From Tillus elongatus (Eukaryota; Arthropoda; Insecta; Coleoptera; Cleridae): 64,000 nt of DNA. The translations under genes were made by a program, and so were the position numbers. Under the pieces are notes generated by a model that was not told the origin of the DNA, did no database searches, and saw nothing but the letters and a program-made list of their open reading frames with translations. Where the stretch lies: contig OZ023263.1 in NCBI GenBank assembly GCA_964006375.1, positions 130,972,954 through 131,036,953 of the forward strand, given 5' to 3'. Positions 1 through 10,068 of this stretch are shown piece after piece. Every line of letters starts with the position of its first letter. Positions within the stretch are counted from its first letter, which is position 1.

Positions 1-1755
1 TATAAAAGAGTGAGATTGACCCCTTCATATGCTCCCTTGATATCCAAGAATAAACATAAGGTATTTATTATCGGTCAGGGCTAACTGAATATCGGTGGTC
101 AAGTGGCCAATGGCGTCAGTAGTACCCAATTCACGTCTAAAACCATATTGGCCGGGTGCTAAGAAATTATTGTGCTCGAGATGCCATTCAAGTCTAATTT
201 TTATTAGTCTCTCAAACGTTTTGGTGATGAATGACATTAAAGATATTTGTCTATACGATGTTAGCTGCTTGGTATCTTGTCCCTGCTTATAAATAAGGCA
301 TATGACTATTTCTTTTAGTTCATCAATGTATTCTCTTTTTAATAGCCAGTTGTTAAAAAAATCCAATAAAACACATTTTGCCAGTTCCGACATTTCCCTT
401 AGAATTTTGTATGTCAATTTGTCTGTTCCTGGGGCGGTATTTGCAGTAGATATTAACGCTAAGTTGAGCTCTTCTACCGTAAAAACTTCTTATAAATAGT
501 TTGAGTTATTTATTTCTGTGTGTTTCCCTATAATATTGCTGACTCCAGGTGGTGTTAACTCGTTTAAAAAGTGTTCTAGCAGTTCTTTTGTGGGACTTAC
601 ATATTTTGTGCTCTTATTTGAATTGTTAAACCTTCGAATAAAATTCCAGATATCTGCAATGGGAGTATTTTTATTTAGGTTAGTTACATAAGTGCGCCAT
701 GTTTCTCGACTTTTTTGTTTGAATCTGCATCTATTTTTTTATAGGCAAGATAATTGTCCCAATTTGAAACGGCTCTATACTTTTTAGTGCATTTTTTCGT
801 TTATTATTTATTTCTGAGCATTCATTGTTCTACCACACTGGTCTTTTCGTTTTGATGCCGTTAGAATCTTTTATTTGCTCTATTGATTTTGCTGCACTTT
901 TATTTATTGCTTCCAGAAAACATGATAATTTTTTAAGATGTTTATTTGAACATTGTCGTAGCTCAACGTCCAAGACGTCCCGAAATATATCCCCCTCTGC
1001 TGTGTCTTCCCTCCATTTGCGATAGGGTTTTTTAGTTTGAGAATAATATTGTTTATTAAGTTCTATTATAATAGGATAATGATCCGATCCCAAGGTGTCG
1101 TCTAATATGTTCCAGGACATCTCAGTCGCCAAACTGGGTAACACAAAAGTTAGATATAATACTGAAGGGGATCCCAACGGTCCCGGCCCCCTAGTCGAGT
1201 CTCCGTTATTCATTACGACCAACCCTGCGTAATCTACCGCATTAGCTAAAGCTATTCCGCTTGGATCGTTTCTTATTGACCCCCACATGGTGTCGTGAGC
1301 GTTATAATCCCCACAATAGATAACATTTTTATTTACATATTGCGAAAAAAAATTCTCCACTGCATCGTGCTAACATTTACATTTGGTGGTTTATAAATCG
1401 AAACTATGATCAAATCAAGCTCAGCCAAATACACTGCATATACATCAGTCCCGTCGTTAGGTGGGGTAATATCAACCAACTCTTGAAACTGTAGTTGTTG
1501 AGAAATAAGTATGGCTACTCCTCCCCATTTATGCTGTTTCCTATCTTTTCTAAGAAAATTGTATCCGCGAAAATTGGGACGAGCTTGTTTGGACTTGAGA
1601 AATGTTTCACTTAATATAATTATATCCGTGAGATTTGTAGAAATATAATTCCGTAAATGTGATTGATTTTTGTAAATAGATCGAGCGTTCCATTGTAAAA
1701 TATTAATTCCTTTTTCAATTTGATTGGTCTTCGTCGTCATTGTCGTCGAAGTCAT
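1..1755 (-). pseudogene. Non-LTR retrotransposon EN-RT (I/R1-type), broken, cut by window edge
   Basis: Reading the minus strand from an ATG at 1755, an endonuclease/exonuclease/phosphatase domain opens with the motif QWNARSI, followed by LSETFL, a GGVAILI segment and, after a frameshift near 1355, the GDYNAHD, DPSG and GSDHYPI motifs expected of a LINE endonuclease. A TAG interrupts the conserved PVWW site near 828. After further frameshifts an RT segment (25-417) shows SYRQISL, TKTFERL and QYGFRR. The position of the first RT aspartate (normally FLDI) reads as ILGY, so the polymerase is dead. The 3' part lies outside the window. The family makes an mRNA-templated copy by target-primed reverse transcription; this copy is fossil. 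The clade is inferred from motif style and from the related copy near 56-57.6 kb, which keeps RNase H. Confidence 0.87.
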
Positions 1756-1771
1756 AGTTATTATCTTTGTA

Positions 1772-1776
<5 letters not shown>

Positions 1777-1831
<55 letters not shown>
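1777..1831. repeat. (TA)n microsatellite
   Basis: An uninterrupted TA tract of about 55 bp lies just upstream of the LINE endonuclease start. It artificially extends the open frame with Ile-Tyr repeats, so the true start is taken as the ATG at 1755. Confidence 0.95.
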
Positions 1832-1833
<2 letters not shown>

Positions 1834-2277
1834 GGTATTGATAAAGTGATAAATGTGATTAGAGAGTGTGTGGTAGTACCTACTGTAATTTAACATTACG
1901 ATAATGGAATTAAGAATTGACCCATTACGCAAAATGAGAGCTAACTTATTGACATAAAATTCAAAAATATGAGCTACCTAATAATTTAAAAATTTGGAGA
2001 GTCTAAAAAACGGTAAAAAACATCCAATATAAATTTAATAATTTTGAATATATGATTGTTTATAGCCGACAGCCATATAATACCAAAACTTCTACTGAAG
2101 TATATACGAGTACACATAAAAAGATTTGAAAGGTGTAATATAAAATTAACTCAGTTGGTGAACTTGATGGTTAGAGGAAATAAACTATTTCATTACTAAT
2201 TTACTAGTACACATTGTTAGCAGATTTCTTATTAATTTGGCGCCATCTTAAAATATCCTTGATATTCGTGTATTTAA
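1832..2277. other. AT-rich spacer, nothing recognised
   Basis: I see no coding, RNA or repeat signature here beyond general AT richness. Confidence 0.5.
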
Positions 2278-3017
2278 CGTGCGTCAAGTTGAAACCCCCC
2301 CCCCCCCCCCTCATTCACAATTTATTGTAATCGGGTATAATACCAGTTAGTTCATCGTTAGTGCTCTTTAGTGCACAAAAAATTTCGTTAGTGCTTTAAT
2401 ACAAACGGAGATACAGCCAAAAACCTTGGGGGGGGGGTCAACTTTACGCATGATTTTTTGCAAATTGACTGTAAGTAGTATCATTCAATAGCAAATCGTT
2501 AGTGCTTCGCAGAAACACAATATTTTTTGTTAGTGCATAAATACTTTAGAAAAAACAAACATTTTCCCGTCGGGGTGAAGACATTCTTTTTTAGTTCATG
2601 AAATACACATTTTTTGTTTGACTAGTTGGTTAGTGCATCCGTATTGCTTTCGAGAAAAATAAAAAATTTCGTTAGTATTCTAATACAAAAGGAGATATGC
2701 CAGAAACACTGTGAGGGCGGGCCTACTTGACGCATGTTTTTTGCAAATAAGGTGTGGATGATATCAATCGATAGCAAATCGGTAGTGCTTCTGAGAAACA
2801 CAAAATTTTTTGTTAGTGCTCAAATACTTTAGAAAAAACAAATGTAGTTCCGTCGGCTGAAAATTACCTTTTTTGGTTCATAAAATACACATTTTTTGTA
2901 TGACTCGTTGATTAGTGCATCGTAGGTGCTTTCGAGAACAACAAAACATTTTCTATAGTGCTCTAATACAAAAGGAGATATACCAGAAAAAACGGGGGGG
3001 GGGGGGTCAACTTGTCA
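2278..3017. repeat. 284-bp tandem repeat, about 2.4 copies, with G/C homopolymers
   Basis: The phrase GGAGATA recurs at 2407, 2691 and 2974 (spacings 284 and 283). Each time it is followed by a G-rich run and a GTCAACTT-like phrase. The same phrase occurs in reverse complement at the left edge (2281-2310, with a run of about 17 C), so the array is bounded by short inverted copies of its own G-tract segment. The right edge abuts the Penelope-like relic. Function unknown; probably a decayed non-autonomous element or satellite. Confidence 0.8.
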
Positions 3018-3265
3018 TAGATACCCGACATTTCAGTGGCTATATCTTTGGTATTACCTAACAAATTTCTTAAATAATTTTTTGTCGAGAAAGTTAGCTT
3101 AAAAATGCTCTCGAGACCCCTTGTGATACGCAGTTCAAAAGGTAGGCAAACAATTTTTTCTCCTTTATCTTTTCTGAATGTCGTGCATTCCGCTAACATT
3201 TTCTTTTTTCTGTGTATATTAATTAATTTTTCCACTAAGCAATCCGATATATAACGCATATTCGG
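3018..3265 (-). pseudogene. Penelope-like element, RT-to-endonuclease linker, inverted fragment
   Basis: The minus strand encodes the segment that normally precedes the GIY-YIG domain of Penelope-like elements. It has an LPFEL stretch (compare LPYV), then ITRGLESIFK, then LLGNTKD, then SGIYD. In the family this SGIY leads directly into the C-x2-C / YVGQT endonuclease. Here that endonuclease lies next door on the opposite strand, so this piece appears to have been flipped. The open frame continues past 3265 toward 3328 only as a shadow of the endonuclease frame. Family assignment is from motifs only. Confidence 0.68.
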
Positions 3266-3266
3266 A

Positions 3267-3494
3267 TTGATTAATGTGTGTTGTAAATATTGTAATCTTA
3301 GATACGTTGGGCAGACTAAGAGAACCATTCAGGCTAGATTTTGTGGACATCTGGCACAGCTTAGATTCGGTAGTGTGGAGAAGTCATGCCTGCCACAACA
3401 TATTTGGGATAATAACCACCACATTGATAAAGAAAATCTGAAACTTATCAAAAATGTTAGACGGTCAGCAGAGTTCAATGCGTTATATTTCTAG
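3267..3494 (+). pseudogene. Penelope-like element GIY-YIG endonuclease domain
   Basis: The 75-residue frame carries a CCKYC zinc-binding-like pair, the YVGQTKR motif, an ARFCGH motif, a conserved QHIWDNNH and a HIDKEN segment. This is the order seen in the C-terminal GIY-YIG endonuclease of Penelope-like retroelements, where it nicks the target and primes reverse transcription. Only this domain survives. The RT is absent and the preceding linker is inverted (3018-3265). The family often carries hammerhead ribozymes in its pseudo-LTRs, which gives context for the ribozyme-bearing elements elsewhere in the window. Confidence 0.82.
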
Positions 3495-4236
3495 GGGAAT
3501 AAAAAAAATTCCTTAACCCGAGCCCCGCCACTGGTTTGTAGTCATCTGTTTGCGCTCTGTCTTTGATTCAGATAAACATTCCGAAACCTGTCAAGTAAAG
3601 TGATAAAGGAAGTTCAAAAACCTCGTCCGGCAATTAAAATACAATATACTGAAGAATTTGTCTGCGATTTCGTCTCATCGTGCTTTACCTAAGATTCAGT
3701 ATAAAAGGCGATGTTAGTAGTAAAGTAGTTAAGAATTTTTCATAAATAATTTCGTTAGTGTAACGATCATCAGGTCTTTAAAAAATGTGTTGTGGTGATT
3801 TATGTTCTTCAAGTGTACTTATCAAGACATTGTTATTATGATTTTACGGGCTGTTTACCTGTTTTAAATTATTGTTTAAAATATTGTTTGTTTTATCCTC
3901 CCACGCTGTTGCAATCACCAAGCCATTAGTTTTACGTTTTGGGTACATTAGTCTATTCCCAAATATTTTAAGGTTCAAACTAGTTATTTGTGCCATATTC
4001 TGCATAACTTCATTTTAGGATGGAACCGTTTCACCAAGTAAAGGCAACAACAATTAGTAAAGTTTAGAATACGTTTTAATTAATTTTTATTATTTAAATA
4101 ATAACCAATTTCACTGTCGAGTAAAATAGTTAACACAGGTTCTAAATACTCTTCTCGTTATTTATAAAAATAATAAATTGAGTACAAAAGACTAAGTCGC
4201 ACATAGCAGACTCAAAATATAACCAGCAGAACCAAA
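3495..4236. other. Unassigned spacer
   Basis: No gene seen. A 25-bp phrase at about 4030-4055 (TTCACCAAGTAAAGGCAACA and following bases) recurs at about 57,908, suggesting a small dispersed repeat fragment. Confidence 0.5.
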
Positions 4237-4248
4237 TAGACGGTAAAT
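4237..4248. repeat. Target-site duplication, left copy (right copy 5238-5249)
   Basis: TAGACGGTAAAT occurs immediately before the first 306-bp-family unit and again immediately after the last one. The first two bases may belong to the element end, so the duplication is 10-12 bp. Confidence 0.85.
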
Positions 4249-4445
4249 CACTTAGTGAGTGGTGAACGTGTCGCCACCTAGTTCGGAACCAAGTACTATG
4301 TTGTCACGGCCGCTCCAAATAACACAGAGTGTTAAAAAATAAAGACAGTATACAACTAACTAACAATTTAAAAAATTGTTAGCCCTGGCCCATTTCTACC
4401 CCAATATAGGGACAAAGTATGTAAGACTAGATGCATTCTCGCAAC

Positions 4446-4504
4446 AATTAGAACCGTAGACCGGTTTCGCTCTCATTAGAGCTCTTCAGTACGGCATACT
4501 AATT
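4446..4504 (-). ncRNA. Type I hammerhead ribozyme
   Basis: On the minus strand this matches the intact consensus described at 24,609-24,667: the CUGAAGA box, stem II GCUCU/AGAGC, the GAAA box, a self-complementary stem III ACC/GGU, the GUC cleavage triplet and a two-part stem I. Confidence 0.9.
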
Positions 4505-4848
4505 GTAGCAAAAATGCACCAAAAATAACACGGCTCTATAGCCGTGTTATTTTTGGTACTTGGTTCCGAACTAGGTGGCGACACGTTCACCACTCACTAA
4601 GTGTTTTAAGACTGGCTATACTATTATAGCCAGTCTTAAAACACTTAGTGAGTGGTGAACGTGTCGCCACCTAGTTCGGAACCAAGTACTATGTTGTCAC
4701 GCCCGCTCCAAATAACACAGAGTGTTAAAAAATAGAGACAGTATACAACTAACTAACAAATAACTAGGTGGCGACACGTTCACCACTCACTAAGTGTTTT
4801 AAGACTGGCTATACTATAGCCGTGTTATTTTTGGTGCATTTTTGCTAC

Positions 4849-4907
4849 AATTAGTATGCCGTACTGAAGAGCTCTAATGACAGCGAAACCGGTCTACGGT
4901 TCTAATT
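4849..4907 (+). ncRNA. Type I hammerhead ribozyme, stem II mismatch
   Basis: All core boxes are intact. The 3' strand of stem II reads ACAGC instead of AGAGC, leaving one mismatch in the 5-bp helix, so activity may be reduced. Confidence 0.82.
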
Positions 4908-5156
4908 GTTGCGAGAATGCATCTAGTCTTACATACTTTGTCCCTATATTGGGGTAGAAATGGGCCAGGGCTAACAATTTTTTAAATTGTTAGTTAGTTG
5001 TATACTGTCTCTATTTTTTAACACTCTGTGTTATTTGGAGCGGGCGTGACAACATAGTACTTGGTTTCGAACTAGGTGGCGACACGTTCACCACTCACTA
5101 AGTGTTTTAAGACTGGCTATACTATAGCCGTGTTATGTTTGGTGCATTTTTGCTAC

Positions 5157-5215
5157 AATTAGTATGCCGTACTGAAGAGCACTAATGAGAGCGAAACCGG
5201 TCTACGGTTCTAATT
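5157..5215 (+). ncRNA. Type I hammerhead ribozyme, stem II mismatch
   Basis: The core and GUC triplet are intact. The 5' strand of stem II reads GCACU instead of GCUCU, a different mismatch from the copy at 4849. Confidence 0.82.
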
Positions 5216-5249
5216 GTTGCGAGAATGCATCTAGTCTTAGACGGTAAAT

Positions 5250-6409
5250 GTTCTTAGGTACGCAGAAATCTGTTTAGTAAGCGTATAGGGATGCTTCATA
5301 TTTTTAAATTCGTTTACTAGAACAACTGAGTGGTTTACTAAACATATTTACGAGATAATTAATAGTTAGTGCCCTACAAAAAGATTTTACTATATTATCC
5401 CAAAGTGCATAAACATGAAACGAGAATGCTTTTCCAGAAAGAAGCAGCTCTTCAGAGTTGCTCGGTTAAAGTGACACTCCAAATGTTTTAGTTACTGCAT
5501 AAATTTTGTGGGCAAGTAAGTATCTAATAAATGCACAATAAGCATTTTAACAGCATCGAAATTCCTTTCAAAACAATAACGAACATTATTTTCAAGTATA
5601 AAGTTATTTGGTTCCTAATCTCAATAAAAGTAAAGTTTTTTACAATGAAATTCGATACTTGCCAATATGATATCCTGTCCAAAAATGACAAGTTTGAAAT
5701 TTTAAAATACTTCCTGCTTTTCGCACATTATGTAGTATAAATGTTTTATTTATGTCATTTTATTCTAAAAAACTATAAAGATTAAGTTTGTGAAAATTTA
5801 TCACACGTTTATTATTCAGTAACAATATCAGAGGTGTATTCAGCGATGCTGAATGCTAAATATGTACCTTTTCACATTTAGAAAAATCATTAATGGCTAC
5901 CAATTTGAAATGAATGAATTAAGCAAATGTGTTTGAAATGCGTACATTCAGCGTTCTTAGTTTCAAACGTGTTCTATGTATATGGCATTTGAATAATCTT
6001 AAATGAAGATACATTAATTTTTAAAATAATTTTAATAATTTGAAAAAGAAATAATAGAAAGTATTTTAGAGACTTAGCAAATAGTTACTATACATACGCA
6101 TTTTACACTTTTGAAGCCAATATTCTAACCCTTTTTAGTCTGGGGTTTTGTGAATTGATAACCGTAGAAAGAAACGTTTTTAAAAATTGTGGTTGACATT
6201 TATGATCTCTGTGTCGAACACAAAACAAGTTATATATGACTTTATTTAATTTTATTACAAAAAATTAAACTAACAAAAAACGTTTCGAAGGAGTTGCAGT
6301 TCTTTATTTATTAAAACAAGAAATGCAATGGATTACTATAGAACATACGTATACAGTCACGTGGCAAAGATTCTGCTAATCATTGTGAAAAGTGGAATAA
6401 GAAGTAAAA
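5250..6409. other. Unassigned AT-rich stretch
   Basis: A 69-residue plus-strand open frame at 5531-5740 has no recognisable motif and a low-complexity composition. No other structure was seen. Confidence 0.45.
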
Positions 6410-7200
6410 TTAAGAGCTGCCCTAAAATAGTTCGGATTTATACCAAACCGACGAGCTGGAGAACGATGCCTAAATCGTAGAGAAACTGATATGTGTTCAT
6501 TGCTTCTGTAGATTTGTAAAAACCCTTCAATAATGTGGATTGGAAAATATTATTTCATATAATGAAGAGAGCCTACATTGGATTACAAAGATAGCCGGAA
6601 TATTCTCAATCTATACAATAATAAAAGTACCACAGAAGATATGAATTTGAAGCTAAAATAACAAGCGGTGTTTATCAAACGTCAATTATCGCCATATTCA
6701 ATTTATTCGCACAAGACATTATGAGTAGACTGAAGAAAAAGACAGCAAAAATCAAAATATATTTACTACAAAGTCATGCAAAATGACACAGCGCTGATAG
6801 AAGAAATACAAAAAGAAATGCAAATAATGTTCAATGTTCTGGATCGTGCGCTAAAAAGGATTAAACTAAAACGGAAACGATAAAAATCAAATTAGTACAG
6901 ATAAAAATGGACAGAAGTGCAACAATGCATTTAAAACTAAACGACAAACAAGTAGAAATTTTTACGTACCTTGAGGGTGTTGTAACCGATGTTGGTAATT
7001 GTGACTACTCAGAAAATGGCGGTGGCAAAGCCACTATTCAATAGTTATTTAACTTTAACCTAAAGAAAATGTTTATAAAGTTTAAAGTTTCATTGTTTTG
7101 ATTGTATGGAGCGGAAAGTTGGAAACCTTAGACCAATTGGTAAAGTGTAGAAGCTATAGTGAAATTAAAAAAGCTACGGAAAACAAATAGTCATAGTAGC
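6410..7200 (+). pseudogene. RTE-like non-LTR reverse transcriptase relic
   Basis: Translating across frameshifts and stops reveals an RT of the RTE-like, endonuclease-RT type. SVDL*KPFNNVDWKILFHIMK matches the conserved FVDLEKAFDxVDW region, with a stop in place of the E codon. Next come LNLYNNK, SGVYQTSIIAIFNL (a degenerate GVRQGCPLSPxLFN), DTALIEEIQKEM (after the FADD site), and HLKLNDKQVEIFTYL followed by YGAESW in the C-terminal region. Multiple stops and shifts show long decay. The enzyme would copy the element's RNA at a nicked target. Confidence 0.78.
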
Positions 7201-7714
7201 AATGAACAAGGGACCGCATTTAGACCACAATGATAAAGATTGCATTACCTAATAATAATATGAGCATATATACATATATACTGCCGCGTTCGAAAATAAA
7301 ATGTTTTGGAAATAACTGCCAAGCACCCTTTGTTCACGTCAAAAAACTAGTAATTATTGGGTTCAATCAAAAGTCGATTGCATGTTCAGACTTTTATGGC
7401 ATTTGTTTTAATAGCATTTTTACTGTCATAACTTTTGTGACTGCTGTATTTACTACAGTGTAAAATTAAAATAATATGACATGTGTACCGATTATTCACT
7501 AATAACTCTTTTAGATAAGACAACTAGAAATATTAATCAAAAAGAGAATATTTATATACATAACAATTTCGTTAACTACGTAATATACTAGTTAGGCAGT
7601 TAACAATTTTCTAACAAAAAAAGACAAAAATCGTCTTGGCGATTTTTTTAGACACAACACTTTATTTTTATTTCCACATCGTCAATAAGTGTGAAAGTAT
7701 GTTAACGGTGGCAG
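7201..7714. other. Unassigned; 77-residue open frame of unknown meaning
   Basis: The frame at 7230-7463 shows no motif and is probably chance. The rest is AT-rich with no recognisable feature. Confidence 0.4.
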
Positions 7715-7960
7715 AAATTTGTGCAAAAGTGTCGAAAGACATAGAAAACATGATTTGGAAACGAAGATTTTTTTGTCTGTCGGCCTGTATGTCTGTCTGT
7801 TAAGAGGCACGATAACTCTAGAATGAATTGACAAATCGTTTTCAAATTTGGTATACAGTTAGAACCTGACAAATGAATGGTTGAGATTGTTTTGAGTAAA
7901 ATCGATCCAGGACGTAGGGGATGAATGAGGGTTAATTTGAGGAAAGCTGATTTTTTAACT
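7715..7960 (+). repeat. Dispersed GTCTGTCTGT repeat, copy 1
   Basis: It shares the ordered phrases ACATGATT-GGAACGA, GTATGTCTGTCTGTTA, CGATAACT, TTCAAATTTGGTATACAGTTAG and AAAATCGATCCAG with copies at 15,180-16,290 and 17,925-18,080. Non-autonomous, type unknown. Confidence 0.75.
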
Positions 7961-8394
7961 CGAGTTATATATAACGTTTTAGGTTTTGTTTATTAGAAAA
8001 CTGCCAATTTCATTACTCATCTAGTATTCTATGATGAAATTAAAGTACGGGTTGAATGCGAATATCAAATATAATATGAGCGTACAAAATCAAACGTAAA
8101 ACTCAAACAAGTGACAGTGATGAAATCATTTGTTTAAATAATAAATTCATTTATACAAAACATAATAATAATAACACCACAGTAGACAAATAGTATATGA
8201 ATAAACATTAAAGCATAATAAGCAAATAAAAAAGTGTTTATTTAAGTATAACCTTTTAAATAAAACTAACCGTTTTTAAGGAGAACAAAATATTAAACAA
8301 AACCTAATTATTCTTCTCACCTAACTATTTTTTCGGTAAGTATTGTAACGAAAGTTTTTACGCGAACCCAGTTTTTATTCTGAAATATAGAGTG
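7961..8394. other. Spacer, nothing recognised
   Basis: AT-rich sequence without coding or structural signal. Confidence 0.4.
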
Positions 8395-8540
8395 GTATTT
8401 TTAGTGAATTTTCTTTGAAAAAAATCACTAATGAGGAGATCCCGCCTTTTGAATTTTGAAAAAATTTCTTCAAATGAGCGCTAATTAGGCCCCCCAGAAC
8501 ACAAATCCGGGGTCAGTTTCAATTTTTATATGTTTATGTT

Positions 8541-8621
<81 letters not shown>

Positions 8622-9340
8622 ACCGATAACTCAAAAAATAATGGGCTGATTTTGATTAAATTTGGTGATTAAATTCCTTTTGCAAATGGCTTGGAAGAGT
8701 TCGTTAGCCAGGAAAATCTGCCCAGGTTTTCCCGGAAAATTTTGTGTTTTCTTTCGAAAAAAATTTATATCTCCGAAATTAACAAAGTAAGGGCAATCAA
8801 ATTTGGTACGCGGGTTTACATTCTTATAGGTAAGTTACCTACCGAAATTTAACTAAAAAAACAAAAAAGTTATAGGTATTTAAAGAAAAATTGGTGTTTT
8901 CAAAACGTCCAAGTTGCAATTTAAAACGTCAAAATCGGCAACATTTAGGCAAATAACTTGAATCTAATACGGGCTATGGAAATCAAATGTCTCAATAAGG
9001 ATGTTTTACAAACCCTAAAGTCTTAGTTTCAACCGCCACTGTCCTTCATTTTACCAAAATGTTTCCAAAAAATTCATTTCGAATAGACCCTTTCTCTGAT
9101 GCTTGGCAGTAGTCTTAGCTATAGAGTTTATCGTTTAATGGTATATAATTTTTGTCGAATTTCCGTAAAAAATCAATAAAGCTCAATATATCCGTTATTA
9201 TACAAGATATGAAAAAAATCTTTATACATTAATTATAGGGTGTCTTGAGCTACATCTTAAAAAATATTTCTACAATCACAGCGTCGCCTATAAGTCGTTG
9301 GTGATACAAATTTTCTTTTTTTTTATATAATCAAACACGC
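8395..9340 (-). repeat. Dispersed repeat with internal (TA)n, longest copy
   Basis: On the minus strand this reads: a TTCCTGGCTAACGAAC-type segment, a (TA)n tract (8545-8617), then GAAACTGACCCC, a G-rich stretch, GCGCTCATTTGAAG and an ATTAGTGA-rich end. Related pieces occur at 31,141-31,430, 50,197-50,300, 53,085-53,560 and 55,195-55,500. The portion 8800-9140 matches 53,085-53,560 in reverse complement. The microsatellite is therefore an internal part of a mobile repeat rather than an independent tract. Confidence 0.75.
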
Positions 9341-9401
9341 CTTATGTTATTGCATTTTCCATCGAAATATAATGCATGTTTGTAAGAAAAGAAATTCTGC
9401 A

Positions 9402-9715
9402 TGCAGCAAGTGCGTTATGGTAGCGAATTTTGATCAAATGCTTCATATTTGAATAGCCCAATTTGCTATTAACCTATAAGGTTGACCAAGAAACGCGTTT
9501 TTCCGGGAACACTTTAAGTTTACTTTTGGACATTTTTGTACATTTTCACACAATAAAGCTATTTTTGTGAAACATGGCACATTGTTTTCACTATATAGGT
9601 TATATTGGTAACCAAAACTGATGCCTGCTTTCTAAATAAAGAGAAAACACACATATTTGCAATAAAACCATTTTTATGAAAATTCACTACCATAACGCAC
9701 TTTCTGCGTCCAGAG
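9402..9715. mobile_element. MITE-like element with GCAGCAAGTGCGTTATGG termini
   Basis: The left end GCAGCAAGTGCGTTATGGTA and the right end CCATAACGCACTTTCTGCGT are inverted repeats of about 25-30 bp enclosing about 314 bp without coding potential. The same terminus occurs at 12,837, 17,608, 29,357/29,608 and 50,701. Confidence 0.75.
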
Positions 9716-9747
9716 TTTTATTAGTTCCAGGCATTCGTCTTTTTGTT

Positions 9748-9960
9748 TGTAACGTTATGAAGCGATACAAGTAAAGACAGTTGAATACAAGTTTGTTTAA
9801 AATTACATATAGATTGTTGTGTCTTAGAAGACCATAAATCGGAAACACAGATAATAACTATAACGTTTACTTTTTAATTACAAGACTGATACACAATATG
9901 TTGACAACTAATTCTAGATAATTATATCTGTCAGTCCTCTCTGTTTCTGTGGTTACAACA
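9748..9960 (-). repeat. 3' LTR of the Ty3/gypsy element
   Basis: Downstream of the gypsy stop codon on the minus strand, a purine-rich tract (TAGTGGGGGAGAAC) abuts TGTTGTAACC, a typical LTR start. About 213 bp later the sequence reads AACGTTACA, a plausible LTR end. No 5' LTR was found because the element is truncated near 12,430. Confidence 0.62.
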
Positions 9961-10068
9961 GTTCTCCCCCACTAAATTTAAGACACAGGAGTTGAAAAAG
10001 AAGAGAACAAAAATAAGAAAAACAAAGTTTGTTGTTTCGGGAAATGTCTAGCGGAGCTGCACTTCACA

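Larger units (their letters stand above)
4249..5239. mobile_element. Retrozyme-like hammerhead element, rearranged inverted cluster
   Basis: This is a cluster of full and partial copies of the 306-bp unit described at 23,538. One unit reads in the orientation that places its hammerhead on the minus strand (4249 to about 4545). It is followed by a short inverted piece (about 4545-4622), a partial forward piece (about 4625-4760) and about 1.5 inverted units (about 4762-5239). Boundaries coincide with the motif AGTGAGTGGTGAACGTGTCG and its reverse complement. Three hammerheads are present. The outer termini match those of the 23.5-kb insertion, and the cluster is flanked by a 10-12 bp duplication. 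No protein is encoded. The assignment as a retrozyme is inferred from ribozyme, unit size, tandem structure and duplication. Confidence 0.85.

Noticed and set aside
3750..3779. Possible hammerhead on the minus strand (CTGATGATCGTTACACTAAC followed by GAAA)
   Set aside because: The core boxes and a short stem II are present, but no stem I pairing and no plausible stem III or cleavage triplet follow, and it is on the opposite strand to the neighbouring Penelope-like domain. Most likely chance.
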